Notes under the pieces: model-generated
Databases searched by the model: none
Seen by the model: only the letters and a program-made list of their open reading frames with translations
What the model was told of the DNA's origin: nothing
Assembly: GCA_025526935.1 (NCBI GenBank)
Contig: JAHLKD010000027.1
Coordinates: 124,001 to 188,000, forward strand
From: Cladochytrium replicatum
Taxonomy: Eukaryota > Chytridiomycota > Chytridiomycetes > Cladochytriales > Cladochytriaceae
Direction of reading: 5' to 3'
Length of the DNA stretch: 64,000 nucleotides
Translations under genes and position numbers: made by a program
Shown: one piece after another, positions 12,685 through 24,639 of the stretch
Layout: every line of letters begins with the position of its first letter
Position numbering within the stretch: the first letter of the stretch is position 1

Positions 12685-13490
12685 ATGCCGCACTCTTTCG
12701 GTACGAATATTGGTTTTGTTATTTTCGGAGGAGATGGGATTTGAAATGGGGTTGGAATTTTCGGCAGAAGAGGAGATAGATATATATGATATTTGAATTG
12801 CTTGTTTGGATATGGCGGCTGAGAGGGCGACGATTAAAGAAGAGCTCGATTTTGGGAAGGGATTTCATCTGGATTTCAGCTGACATTTCGTCTGCCTGTT
12901 GCTAACAGGTCTTCGCGCCCGCACAAGGCACCTTTTCTCCCGGGACTTCAGGACAAAGGGTCCCGTCCGCCTCTCGACCTACCTTACCACCTTCAAGGTC
13001 GGCGACATCGTCGACATTAAGGCCAACGGTGCCATCCACAAGGGTATGCCCCACAAGTACTATCACGGGTACGTTGTTATTTGATCTACATCAAACCAGC
13101 GTAGGTTAAATTTGTCGTCTTTTACAGAAAGACTGGTGTCGTCTACAACGTCACCAAGAGCTCCGTTGGTGTTATTTGCTACAAAGTCGTCGGCAACCGC
13201 TACATTGAGAAGCGTGTGAACCTCCGCATCGAGCACGTTAAGCACTCAAAGTGCCGTGAGAACTTTGTTAAGAGGGTGAAGGACAACGCTCGCCTGAAGG
13301 CTGAGGCAAAGGCTGCCGGAAGTATGTGTAACTGTGTTTTCATGTCGAGAGAGGTTTGACCACTTGTGCATTTACAGAGACAATCGATGTCAGGCGTAAG
13401 GCTGCCGAACCCAAGGGACCCCGGTACGTTTCCACCATCAAGAACGCACCCATCACCATCTCCCCCGTTCCCTATGAGGCATTGGTTTAA
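12685..13490 (+). CDS. RPL21: 60S ribosomal protein eL21
   Basis: Four exons (12685-12700, 12909-13068, 13128-13321, 13378-13490) give exactly 160 residues, the usual eL21 length. The first exon is only 16 nt (MPHSF plus one base), followed by a 208-bp first intron, an arrangement common in fungal ribosomal protein genes. The conserved core includes [26 protein letters not shown] and [14 protein letters not shown]; the C-terminus ends PVPYEALV. eL21 is a component of the large ribosomal subunit near the 5S RNA/central protuberance. Donors GTACGA and GTACGT are seen. The downstream neighbour APS1 converges on it with 74 bp between stop codons. Confidence 0.97.
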
Positions 13491-13564
13491 ATTTTTGAAT
13501 ACATCCTTTTTCGCACACATTCCAAATATCTGGTGGCTCTTGGTTCAATTATATTTTCAAAGAA

Positions 13565-14289
13565 CTAAAGGAACAATGCACCTTCCGTGCTTTGCTCCTC
13601 CATTCGCTTGAGGGTATTAATAACAACCCTTTTACTCGACTCTTGCAGCTCCCCCCCGATTAATAACTCATCTAGAAAAAGAGAAAAGGGAAGTGTCAGT
13701 GATTTTAACATGGCCATCCCACAAAAGAGCGTGTTTTATGTTCCCTCATTTCAACCAATTCGAAATAACTATTCCCTTGTTTCCCTCTATCTTTTGACTC
13801 TCTCCATTCTCTCCTTACCAATAATCATGTATGCCTGCTGGAAGTTGAAGATAATGTCGAGTTCGCAGACGTTGAGGAACCACTTGTCGAGCACCTCCAC
13901 ATAGCGATGGATAATCTCAAGTACCATGAGTTCGTTGTCGTCCACGTCCGTTCCGGCAATGAAGAACAACGAAGCGTATCTGTTTGAAAACGCATTCCGT
14001 TCGTTTTCAGTTTCGCGAAGGCACATCGTAGGAAGAAATTCACCTTCTGTAGATAACCTTGAAGTCTGCAACCATGAAATGTTAGTTAAACAGCAAGCCA
14101 AAGACTCTTGTGGGGGGCCTTACCTTTGTATTCGAGCACGTTGCACATCTTCGTCCTCCTCGAAAGCACCGTCTGGCTCACTTCCTTCACGGTCTTTGCC
14201 TTCTCCTTCGAGGTCCAGTCCGAAGTGAACCACTTTGTCAAGCGGATCTTTCCCTGCCGGGACACCAGCAACATGAACTTGATCGCCAT
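13565..14289 (-). CDS. APS1: AP-1 clathrin adaptor complex sigma subunit
   Basis: Four exons on the minus strand (14289-14124, 14065-14044, 13979-13819, 13671-13565) give 151 residues. The second exon is only 22 nt. The protein starts [14 protein letters not shown] and carries [28 protein letters not shown] and [10 protein letters not shown], all standard longin-fold sigma motifs. It continues [16 protein letters not shown] and a 20-residue tail. The [12 protein letters not shown] ending favours AP-1 over AP-2 sigma. Role: the small subunit of the AP-1 heterotetramer that builds clathrin coats at the trans-Golgi and endosomes and helps bind dileucine signals. Confidence 0.95.
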
Positions 14290-14457
14290 CCCAAGCGTTA
14301 CGGAAATGGCTTGGAAAATACGTCCCACTACAATTGCAAAGTATGCTTGCCCATTCATGCCGGGGTGCGCAAAACCATTGTGCTTATAATCGCACGGCGA
14401 GGCATTCTGTGAGTCGGATTTTGACGTTGGGTTAGCTTTGAGGCTGACGATTCGTGC

Positions 14458-16360
14458 ATGGCAGTGAGCAAGAAACGCCAAGTGCGAGCTGCCGATGATC
14501 CAAAATCGGTGAAGAGGACAAGGCCAATCTCTGATGAGACAGTTTCGCCCGCGCCGATGGAGCCAATTGGGGCTGCTGCACCCGGATCAAACGGGCGTCC
14601 CAATCCGACTCATGCAAATCAATCAAATATAAGGTCCAGAAGGAATTCGATTTTCTTTACAAAGTTGAAGCTTCGCTGGACAGTCTCAGTTGCTCGACTC
14701 GATATAATTCCTTTACTCTTCAAGCAACTCTATAATTTTTCCAGAAAGATTCAACTGCTGCAGCTCGATTTACTAGTTCCGACATTGCTGTGAAGGCTTT
14801 CATCGGTTTATTGTGTATTGATTGTCTTAATGACCGTCCAAACATAAATCCACTATTAAGACAACCCACAAGTTCCCAAACTAGTTGCCCCAAAGAAATG
14901 TGGGGTATATCAGCAAAATAGCTACTCTCTGTTCCTAGTTCTCATGTTGATCTTGAGGAGATCGCAGAAAATCGTCGAGATCAGCAAATCCCCAGTCATT
15001 CTCGTCGACATCAACTCAAAAGTAGCTGCACTTCTGTAAGTTGTCCTGTGGTATGATTGATCACAACAAAAGCTGATCTTTGGACTCTCCGTTTGCCAAA
15101 CTGAAGCTCAATCAGTCGATCGGTACAACATATCAAACGAGCGCCGGACACATCGACCAACGCCTGAAGAAAACGTCTCCATTGACGAGCGTCACCGATA
15201 TAGGCATTGACGGGGAATTAACCCAGCGCCAACTTCTCGCTCCATGTCAGATTTCACAGGTATACACTCACTCATTTCACTGAGGCATAGGTGAAGTTGA
15301 TGTGTTTGCGAAAGCTCTTCTTGGTAAGCTCGAGAAGACGTTGCTCACGACCGAGCAGATGAAAGCTATACCATTCCGGAGACCGCGGGCCTACCGACTC
15401 AGTGCGCATCCACGAAATGCACCCGATGCGGGAAAGCGTTTGTGCCCAGATATCCGTTGGATGAAGAAGCGAAGGTGGAGTGCTCATTCCATCATGGATA
15501 TCTATTTTCAAACACGAATGGTGGTAAGTGTATATGAGCGTTAAGTCATTGGTTGACTAACAACGCTGTTTCAGGTCCAACCTTCGGTTGCTTTCTTGCT
15601 GCCATGACCCAAACGGGCGACCAGGTTGCTCTCGCGCACCCCACGTGTTCAAGCTCGAAAAAAAGTTTGAGGAGTTGCATAATATGGTTGGTTATGGTTA
15701 GTTGCGTCTTTGAAAATTTCTTATTAATTTTGCGCTCAGATTCCTTTTGCACGGCTTGCTGAGCAGGCGGATTCTCCTGGGGCGCATCTTGCAGTGGGAA
15801 TTGATTGCGAAAGGGTTTGAATGAGCGCTCGTTAAGCCATTGACGGAAGTTGTAGATTACCACACCAATGTTTCCGGGATCACGGAGGGAATGGTCCAAT
15901 CAAGCTCGCACACCTTGGAAACTGTGAAAGTCGAGCTCAACAAATTGATATCGCGCAACATGATCAATATCGGACACGGTGTAATAAAATCCTTACATCA
16001 ATTGTATCACGAAATTGTTTTGACGATTGCACTACATACAGGCTTGAAAACGATCTCAAAGCGATGAAGGTAAGATCACATACAAACTTGATCGGTCTTT
16101 TACATGCTTCTGATTTAGTAGATCTTCACGACAGACACGAGTATTCATAAGAGTTTGATGTTTACCCATCCCAAGCGTCCACCATACAAGCAACCACTGC
16201 GGTTTCTGGCATTGAGCAGGAGGATTCAAGAGGGGAAGATCGGACACGGTTCATATTATGATGCGCTGGCGGCTGTTGATGTAGTTAAGACAAAGGCTTT
16301 CAAACGTGAGATGGCTTTTCTATTTATGCGGAGTCGATTGTTAAGTCTTTTTTCTTAGCA
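14458..16360 (+). pseudogene. Decayed Rex-type (REX3/REXO1-like) RNA exonuclease
   Basis: Pieces of a DEDDh 3'-5' exonuclease occur in order but in different frames. PVILVDINSKVAAL lies near 14985 and a Cys zinc-finger-like stretch (CASTKCTRCGKAFVPRYP) near 15400. CCHDPNGRPGCSRAPHVFKL follows near 15610, then AVGIDCERV near 15800 where the family has DCEMV. EVVDYHTNVSGITEGM and ISRNMINIGHG lie near 15850-15980, LENDLKAMK near 16045, and IGHGSYYDALAAVDVVK near 16240. After the DCE motif about 40-60 family residues are missing and a TGA interrupts, so the gene cannot make a normal nuclease. An upstream frame at 14458-14793 may be its N-terminus or unrelated. Family role: 3' trimming of 5S rRNA, 5.8S rRNA and RNase MRP RNA. 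Confidence 0.65.
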
Positions 16361-17327
16361 AATTTGACGCTAATGTGATCTACATCTAACAGATATAGAC
16401 ATGTCCAGAAATGTCTGCCTTGTCTGTCCACCCGGTGCATTTACCTCTTCACGCTGCTTGTTCAACTCTGGTCTCGGACGGCACCACCCGCGCGGAAAGG
16501 CTTTGCAACACGGTGGAGAATCAGGTAAGTACCAAGATTAGTACAAATGTCCGTTAATAAAGAGCAAAGTGCAACATTGTGAATAAATTTGTACGTAAAT
16601 ATTTGCTATTAAATGCAAATTTGCTAATGAAATATGATACGGTTCTTGTCACTACCGTATCATATTTCTAGGGACCGGGGGACCGAGTCTCTTACAGCAA
16701 CCATCAAAGATGTTCCGGCTTTCCGCACCGCTCTCGGCATCCTGGGCATCGCTTGTTTGGTCCTCTGCCAAGTCACCACCGACCTGTTCCCTAACCGTCG
16801 CAATACTGCGACGTTAGCTACGCTCTGGTATGCGGAGAACAGCATAGAGAGAATGTTCGGCATATGTATGTATTCACAGTCATTTTGGCATTTAATACAC
16901 CAATGGACTTACAAATTCTGAAGACCCAAATCTATACTCTAAGCTTGGCGATTACGGGTCAGGTGCTGATTACCGGCCGGTGTTGCAAGACCTGTTGCCC
17001 ATGCTAAGATTTATACCGACCGCGATTTCCACATTAAAATGTCCAAGATTTATGTTGTTACTGCATGTCATCTGATCTTTCTTAATACTGATTCTATTTC
17101 GCTCCAGGTTCTCGAGCTTGCGCGATTTCCAGTGAGTTAATGAATAGGAGTCCGAAAAATTTGGCTTTAACCAATTTCAAAATTGTGCCAGTTCATGCCA
17201 TCCCTCACGGCTGTGCAACTGTCTACATTCCAATCCGCATCGATCTCCATTCACCCCTGTTGCCCCTGTTGCATGTGACGTCGATAATAAAACCGTCTGC
17301 ATCAGCGAGCTCATTACTCAACATACT
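16361..17327 (+). other. Unrecognised stretch with weak coding fragments
   Basis: Short frames near 16395-16525 (Cys-containing, CLVCPPGAFTSSRC) and 16634-16921 (RTALGILGIACLVLCQV) could be exons of a small unrecognised gene. However, splice signals and frames do not give a convincing model, and no domain is identified. Nothing else is supported here. Confidence 0.25.
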
Positions 17328-19218
17328 TTGGACATAATAGTCGTCGATGTTTTTGAGAGCCGTTCCGAAGACGAAGAGAGAAATCAGAAGAGGAGACGGA
17401 GAGTGAAAGATGTGATAGCGGTTTCGTCGGGTAGTGACAATGAAGACCCTCCACCGCTTCGGGAGACCTTTGCAACCATGAATGAGGAGGATTCCAGCTG
17501 CGGTACGGATGAGCCAAGGAAGAAAGATGGATTTGATACTGCGTTGTTCTCATCTGAAGAGTCCCTAACAAAATCTGATTCTGGAGACAATTCCAAGACC
17601 GAGGAGGAAGAAGAGGAGGAGAACCAGGACGTCGAGGCTAAGAAAGAGGAAGAAGAGGAGAACCAGGACGTAGAGGCTAAGAAAGAGGAAGAAGATTGGG
17701 AGAGCGACGTAGGGTTTCTTGCTGATAATGGTGGAAGTCTGATTTGGACCGTGGCGTATGCTTACTGTCAAGGGGCATCAGTTGTGTTATCGAAAAGGAC
17801 CCGCGGAAGAGCAGGGAGATCGCAAACGAATTTTCAGAGAATGATAGAAAAGATCAAGCGAGGTAAATAGTCTCCTGCTTATCGCACTTGCAATTCAAAC
17901 CATTGCTTCTTTGGATCAGATAGCACACGAGCAACTGGAAAGGTGAAGGCTCCCGTGGTTCTGAGTGACAGCGAAACAGAAAGAAGTCCGGCCGATCAGA
18001 GTCCAAACACACGACTCCCAAACGGCGACGACCGAAAAGGGACATGGTCTCGGGATCCTCGAGGATCAATCGGATTGCAAGAGATGATGACGATGATAGA
18101 GTAGAACAAGATGAAAGCGGTAGTCCCGATCAGTCATTGATTTATGGGATGCCGCGGAAACATGATGGTGCACTGGACAAGAACCTATCTGATTTTATAG
18201 ATGATGAAGGAGAGGAAACTGGAGAGGCTCTCAACGAAATGCCAGGTCAGAGGAGCTTCCAAAAGTTCCCGGAAACGGAGCTTATTTCTCTATTTAATGT
18301 TTAGTCGAGTTCAGACAAGTCGAGCGAAAGGAGCAGATCAAAGAATTGACGTCATTCCTGGTGGGTCTCATAATCAACCCATCGTTTGGAACAGAAGACG
18401 TGTATGCGGTTGATCGCTTTGATCGTGAGGTCAACAACGAATACGACTTCATGAGACATTGCATACGTTCTCTGGATCAATTGATGACTGGAAATGTCAA
18501 TAGCCTTCGAACCCGGTCGTGGTGGCCCGAATTCTACGTAAGTGGAACCAAAGGCAGATAACAATCTCCCAGATTCAAATTATTCAATATCAGTGCAATC
18601 GAAACCTATCCGAGGTTGGACTCTTGGATGCTGGATCTTCATGATTTCCACTATATCACAAGCGATTGCGAGGCTTGCCATATGACGAGTCACCCTGGAA
18701 CTTGGACAATGGAACGGTACCAAAGTATGACAGATGAACCACGGAGGTAATATATTGCTTGGGCTGAAGTGATTCTAAGCGCTAAAACTTCTTATTTTAG
18801 TTTTTGGGAGATGACAGTGACGATGATAACGACGACGAGGACGCCCTCGATGGTGATGACAATGAGCATATCAGAAGGAGAAGAGCAGGAGAAGAGCAGT
18901 AAGAGGCGCATCAGCCGAGTTTGTGTTGGGAAAATTCTGTTTCTGATGAGCCAGCACGTTCCATCCACTGTATCACTACAAGTACGGATTCATGGAGCAG
19001 ATACGAAGGAAGATGAAGAAAGTGGACAAGAGGGACTGTCGCGACTGGATCGAGAAGATGTCGTACAGCAATTGACAGATGAGGGATTTGTGAATGAGGT
19101 GAGGGCATTTCCCGAGAGCGAAAAGGGGTTGCGTTCATAGGTGCAAGCCAAGTACAACAACCTGATTGACCGAGCGCAGAGTGAACCCAAGACGACAGAA
19201 TCGTTCACGCTAGCTTGA
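17328..19218 (+). pseudogene. DUF4211-domain gene with nonsense and frameshift lesions
   Basis: The N-terminal part (from 17328) is Ser/Glu/Lys-rich with an acidic tandem repeat. It is followed across at least one intron by more charged sequence (17980-18300) and then by the DUF4211 core: ELTSFLVGLIINPSFG near 18345, SWWPEFYV near 18525, CEACHMTSHPGTWTM near 18680. A strongly acidic loop follows at 18800-18900. The block VLGKFCF near 18920 is interrupted by two adjacent TGA codons before TFHPLYHYKYGFMEQ. A one-base frame change near 19030 is needed to reach GFVNE and, after a small intron, the ending at 19218. DUF4211 proteins are nuclear proteins of unknown biochemical role. The lesions in the most conserved part argue for a pseudogene. 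Confidence 0.6.
17621..17698 (+). repeat. 39-bp tandem repeat, two copies, acidic peptide
   Basis: Two nearly identical 39-bp units in frame encode ENQDVEAKKEEEE twice, inside the N-terminal acidic part of the DUF4211 gene. The copies differ at very few bases, so the duplication is recent or homogenised. Confidence 0.8.
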
Positions 19219-19567
19219 ACCAAACCATGTTTAATTAACCACCAGCGCTGCTGAACAATGTGCCGACATTATTCCCACGCCCCCGCCCACCTGACTGCCC
19301 GTGTGACCCAGCCACCCCACCCCATCCGTCCCGTTCCGAACCCCCAAACCCACTTTGCTGCTGGTAAGAATTGGTGTGACGACATGGCACGATAAGATGC
19401 GACACCACCGCTGATAAGAGATCGCGATCGCTCTCATTCTCAACGCATTTCCGCTGATCGTTTTTGGTTTGTCGCCTCTTACCAGTTTGTTGTGCGGTTA
19501 TCTCGCGTCGACTACTCTTCCTCTATCCCTCTTGATCCTCTCTTCGTAACCTCACAAATCTATCGCA

Positions 19568-20645
19568 ATGGGTGTCTGGGACGCTGCTCAACCCTTCGTT
19601 TTCGGTGGTATTTCGGGAATGACTGCCACCGCCATCATCCAGCCCATCGACATGGTTGGTTGACATTTTTCCATCGATTCGTTGAATTCGGCTCATCCAC
19701 GTTGCCATGCGTTAGGTTAAGGTCCGAATCCAACTTCAGGGTGAGGGCGGTGCCATGGGCGCTTCGACCAATCCTCTTACGGTTGCTACCCGCATCGTCA
19801 GGCAAGAGGGTTTCTTTGCCATGTACCGCGGTCTTTCCGCCGGTCTCCTCCGCCAGGCCACATACACCACCGCACGTCTTGGCCTCTTCAACACGTTCAT
19901 CAACAAGCTCAAAGCCCAAAACAATGGGAAGGACCTCACTTACGTGCAGCGCGCTGTTGCCTCGTTGGCTGCAGGTGGTCTTGGTGCGCTTGTTGGAAAC
20001 CCGGCCGATCTTGCGTTGATCCGCATGCAGGCTGTAAGCAATCCCACTACGATCGTTACACCTTTCGCTGACAGCTGTTGTTTCGCTAGGACGGAACTCT
20101 CCCAGCTGAACAAAAACGCAACTACACGAACGTCATGAATGCACTTTCCCGTATAGCTAAGGAGGAAGGCATACTCGCTTGGTGGAAAGGCGCGACCCCG
20201 ACCGTGGTCCGCGCAATGGCCCTCAACCTGGGCATGTTGGCCACCCACTCAGAGGCCAAGGTTCGATTCGACAAGGCCCTTGGCAAATCGTACACAAACA
20301 ACTTTTATGCGAGCGCCATTGCCGGTTTCGTCGCCTCGGCGTTCTCACTTCCGTTTGACTTTGTCAAGACCCGTTTGCAGAAGCAGCGCCCCGATGCTCG
20401 CGGCGTGCTTCCGTACAAGGGCAGCATTGACTGTGCGGTGAAGGTGTTCTCGACGGAAGGACCTCTTGCTTTCTACCGAGTATGTTGCGTTGAGAAGAAA
20501 AAAATTTTGATCCTGTTCTGACAATTTTGTGGTGTAGGGTTTCCCGACGTACTACATCCGTATTGCACCGCACGTCATGTTGACCTTGTTGTTCTCCGAC
20601 GCGTTGAATGACTGGGCCAACGAACGCAAGAAACAGAAGAAGTAG
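19568..20645 (+). CDS. Mitochondrial 2-oxoglutarate/malate carrier (SLC25A11 type)
   Basis: Four exons (19568-19654, 19716-20033, 20090-20479, 20538-20645) give 300 residues, the normal size of a mitochondrial carrier. All exon joins except one lie between codons. Three repeats of about 100 residues are visible with the carrier signatures PIDMVKVRIQ, NPADLALIRMQ and PFDFVKTRLQ, each after a membrane helix. ADGTLPAEQKRNYTNV after the second signature is characteristic of oxoglutarate carriers. The family exchanges 2-oxoglutarate for malate across the inner membrane, serving the malate-aspartate shuttle. The tail is basic (RKKQKK). A dicarboxylate carrier is the main alternative; the second-repeat sequence makes OGC the better fit. 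Confidence 0.92.
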
Positions 20646-21340
20646 AGCTTTGTTTGGAGGGTTGATGTATGAGAGTGCGGTGCTTATTTGGGATATGGAC
20701 GCTCCCAGTGTGGGTTTGAATATTTTTCGTTGTTTTTGATGCGAGTGCAATGAGACAATGAGAAAATTGTGTACCCAATAGCGATCATTTCGTTACTATC
20801 AGTATCACGGCTCGAGAGGTTTAAGGTGCACTTTGAGGTAGCTCCACATAAGTGGACGAACATTGCAATGGGTGAACTCTTTATTCGCGGCCCCCCGGTT
20901 ATCGACGAAGTAAACCATTTTCTCGGTTGAAGTAGTCGGGTTCGAATTTGTATAATACATTTTTTATGTGCCGATCATTGGTTTGGGGAACTATGGTTGC
21001 CAATCATAACTATAACTTTCCAAAAAGGAGAGTACCTAATCTGTGGTGGTGCTTAACCAATTATCACCCCAAGTGGGGCACTATCAGCAACACCGCCATG
21101 ACTATCATAACTGGTCCTTTCTTGTTTGCGCTACACACCCCGCCCGTGCGTGAAGTTTGCATCTCTCATGAAACCAACAGGGACATCAATACTCAGGTAA
21201 ATAAATATCTTACCCACTATTTACACAAAAGCACATCAGAAGTTTTCGCCAGGAAATTAAAAAAATTGGGGAGACGGTCTGTATATTTTCAAAATGCAGT
21301 CACAGAGGCAATGTTCTTCATAATCTGATCATTGAAATCA
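20646..21340. other. Intergenic; no gene recognised
   Basis: AT-rich stretch downstream of the carrier gene. An open frame at about 20948-21328 on the plus strand lacks any recognisable domain. Nothing else is supported. Confidence 0.4.
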
Positions 21341-21344
21341 ATCA

Positions 21345-22330
21345 ACGAGACTTACGTGTGATATTGAGACCATCGACCAACGTCAAAAATCAGCCGCTGT
21401 AACCGTACAACGAATTAGATCCGAACGGGTTACGGTGCTGGAGCATACTGTTGAAGATAACATGTTTTTCTGACGGATTTCCCAACCAGACTCTTGATGT
21501 CGTCCCACTAAAGATATAGTCGTGAAGGTGAGTGTAGAAATACAAACTTTTGACAGAGCGTCGATTCTGCCTTCGCCAAAAGGCAGCACAATCGAAAAGT
21601 TGCACCGGCGGTAACGTTTGAAATCTGGGTGTCCAGAGCATAAACTTTTCGCGGTGTGACTGTAACCGTCAAACAGAACGTCTACTCCGAGACTAACATC
21701 TAGAGATCAAATTGTAAGTACTTGGCACAATTTATTTGGTGGCGGCTCACACTTCCACCAATGGTCTTCCGCGACAGTTCCTATTATGATGAAGTTTAGA
21801 TTGAGCCCTCTCTGATTCATTGATCCAGACAAACCATCGTTCCGCGACTCGTCTCGTGGTGTATTGTGTATTCTCATTGCTTCGTCTCGCCTGTAAGACG
21901 CGTAGTTTGGTGTCCCAAGCTCTGCAAGCACACCTTGTGCGCTCATTCCAAAAGTGATACTGACGGCATGGTTCATGAATGTAAGCCCTTTGAAAGGCTG
22001 GAAAGGAAATGAGTAAGCTCAACAAGCAAACATGGGGATATCTGTTGTGTATACCACGACATAGACTTTTTCCAGATATAAGTCATTGGGACCGAGTGAT
22101 GGAGGATTGGACGTTTGCCATTGGCCGGTATCGAGCTACCTTTTAGCTCTCATGGTACCTCCGTATTCGGTCAGTTCGTGGAGAAGATTCCGCTACCAAC
22201 GAAGATAGACTGACTGTACATCAACGTTACCGCTCACGTAGCATGCCCTCGGCTTCGTACAAGCCGCGCTCGCCCGGGGAGATTACGCTTGGGCTAAGGA
22301 GCTATCTTCTAATTCTCGAAGGAGGTTCAT
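21345..22330 (-). pseudogene. Decayed PHAF1 / UPF0183 family gene
   Basis: On the minus strand fragments match the order of UPF0183 proteins (human C16orf70/PHAF1). LEKVYVVVYTTDIP lies near 22060 and ITFGMSAQGVLAELGTPNYA near 21960 (family FGMSFDEVLSELGSP). DEAMRIH and LNFIIIGT follow at about 21860-21780, KFVFLHS-type fragments near 21540, NPFGSNSLYGYSG near 21410, and after a one-base frame change LIFDVGRWSQYH near 21365. Several frame changes and stops interrupt it. The family acts with BCAS3 on phagophores during autophagy. Lesions in several conserved blocks indicate a relic; an intact copy is expected elsewhere in the genome. Confidence 0.6.
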
Positions 22331-22520
22331 GGTTGAGCAAACGATGATACTCGCATATCAGCAGCCCGATCAACAGACGAGCTCGCTTGGCACTACTTGC
22401 ATCGATGCGTGCATTGCTTCCCACGACGTTGGTTCGAGGCTGGTGCTGGTTTGGAGTGTGAAATGGCGTGGTAATTCCGAGTAATTCCGATAAATTGATT
22501 TTGGCGTGAAATTCAGCCAG

Positions 22521-24311
22521 ATGGACGGTGACGACACCGACAATTCGGATGGGCGAACGGTGGACAATGGCGTGAAAGGAGGGACAGAGAACTCAGAAGC
22601 AACGGGAGAAACCGATTCCAATTTGATCCTACCGCCGACAGCACCACCTATCCCACAAGCTCTCACTCCGGAGGAACGACGACAGATCAGGGAGCGACTG
22701 CGAGAGCAGCAGAGGGCGTCAGCGAACTACCGTACTCCAGCTTTGCCAACTCCGCCATCTTCTGCACCGTCAAGCAGTGAGCCGGCACCGACGTTGTCAA
22801 ACAATGCACCAGCCGTCGTGAGCACTGAATCAACTGCTCCTCCTGCAACCGAATCAACTGCACAACCCAGAGAAGATCTCATAAAGACGGCGGTACAGTT
22901 CCTCTCTTCCTCGAATGTTAGAAGTGCACCGATGTCGAAGAAATCAGCATTTCTAGTAAGCAAGGGATTGACTCAGGAGGAGATTGACATCGCTGTTCGG
23001 AGAGTTTCACCTTCGGATGTCACTCCAAGCCTATCAACTCCGGCTGTTAGCCCTAGTGGGGCAAACACTGTCACGGCCGTTGCAATTTCCAAGTTAGTTG
23101 TGACATAGTGTGATCAAACGTTCATTTGTGTTTATTATCAACTCAGTTCTTCACCCCAGCCAACAGCAGTTAATCAGCCGTATCCTTATCAACCTACTGC
23201 AACTGGAACTCCGTATCCACCAACTCCTCAAAGTTCTCCAGGCTATCCCCCGCCCCCGGCTAGACCCGCATTTTTGCAAGATCCTCGTCTGATCCCAATG
23301 GCGATGGCCCCACCACAACCACCAAAATATCAGTATACATGGAAAGATTTTGCACTTGTTCTGATCTTGGGTGGTGGTTCTGCAGCGATAATTGCTTCAG
23401 TTATAAAGGTAGTGTTATGAGACCTCTTGTTTCCTTCAAAATCATCTTATGGTCATCTACAGCGACAAATTGGGAACGCATACCAAGAGTTCAAGCAGAG
23501 ATATCAGGAGTTCCTTGCGAAGCGACGGAAGATGGTCGCAGAATACCTGGAGTCAGTTGTGGCTCTTTGTAAATCGTTCAACACAAAGAAAGACAGTATT
23601 CCGGATCCAGAGGAGAAGAGCGACAGTGAAAACATCATCTCGCTACCGGACACGATTTCGTCAGCTTCGCAGACAATAACGAAGTCCACTGCGCTGACTG
23701 CACAGCTGCTGAAAGAGCGGAACGCTCAGATGAAACCGGTATTTGGACCACTCAAGCCAGAGGACATCCCGACCACCACGACAGCAGCAGCAGCAGCTCT
23801 CGAATCGACCAAAGCAATGATGAACCATCCGCTCGTCCAACTGAAAGAATCTGTCAACGAGCTAACTCAGTACATCAACCAGGAGTTCTACATGAACCCT
23901 GTTGTGACGAGCTATTACAACATTGGATTTCCTGGTGCATCTACCCCAACTCCGACAGCGGATGACAATTCTGAAGCAGCGCGGTGGGTCCGACTCGTGA
24001 GCGAGATGAAGGCGGACATAAGGAGTTTTAAGGGGATGCTGCTTTCTAGGAAGAATTTCCCCACGCCACCGTTGGGATCGCCTGGATTGCCTGTGAAACC
24101 TCTATCATCGTATCTCGCGGCGAAACAGGAGAAGGAGGACACAACAGTAAAAGCGGCGGCTCCTTTTGGAGACAGCAAAGTTGCCTTGGAAGTAAGCAAC
24201 GAGCTGTCCGTTGCTTCAAAGGAAGGGCCGGAATTGAAAATTGAGAGTGTGCAGGTGGTAGAAGCGCCGAGTGAAAAGGGTTCCTCTGGGACGACCGACC
24301 CTGAACCCTGA
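22521..24311 (+). CDS. PEX14: Peroxisomal docking protein PEX14
   Basis: Three exons (22521-23092, 23147-23408, 23463-24311) give 560 residues from the first in-frame ATG. The conserved Pex14 N-terminal helical domain that binds PEX5 WxxxF motifs lies near residues 112-155 (REDLIKTAVQFL, KKSAFLVSKGLTQEEI). It follows an unusually long Ser/Thr/Pro-rich leader of about 110 residues; in most PEX14 proteins this domain is near the N-terminus. A Pro-rich linker (PPTPQSSPGYPPPP) leads to one hydrophobic segment (FALVLILGGGSAAIIASVI). A coiled-coil region (NAYQEFKQRYQEFLAKR) and an acidic Ser/Thr-rich tail follow. Role: docking of cargo-loaded PEX5/PEX7 and part of the import pore in the peroxisomal membrane. 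Confidence 0.9.
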
Positions 24312-24639
24312 ACCAACAACTAACGAGGAGGTCAACACAGTTTCGATTTCAGAACCATGAGATATGAGCAAACATCTGGATTATTCAACGTCATCTATAT
24401 GGACCACATTTTTGCCAATATAAAGGACGTTCCATATTTTTCTTTTTCATTTCTTCTTTGATCCAAGCAGGAAAAAACGTCCATAATTTCCGAATGCCCT
24501 TGTGCTGGCTTTCTTTTTAGGGCCTGTATCTGGAGCAGACTGATTCTTCCGTTGCACTGACATCCCGTCAACCCTTTTCGTTTGGTTCGAACTATTGTCC
24601 ACTTCCGCCCGTCCTTTCCACTGTACAAACGATCGCTCT
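24312..24639. other. Intergenic 3' region of PEX14
   Basis: T-rich sequence after the PEX14 stop, presumed 3' UTRs of PEX14 and of the converging decayed gene. No gene seen. Confidence 0.4.

Noticed and set aside
20880-20960. GGTTCGAA motif resembling a tRNA T-arm
   Set aside because: No matching acceptor, D or anticodon stems upstream.
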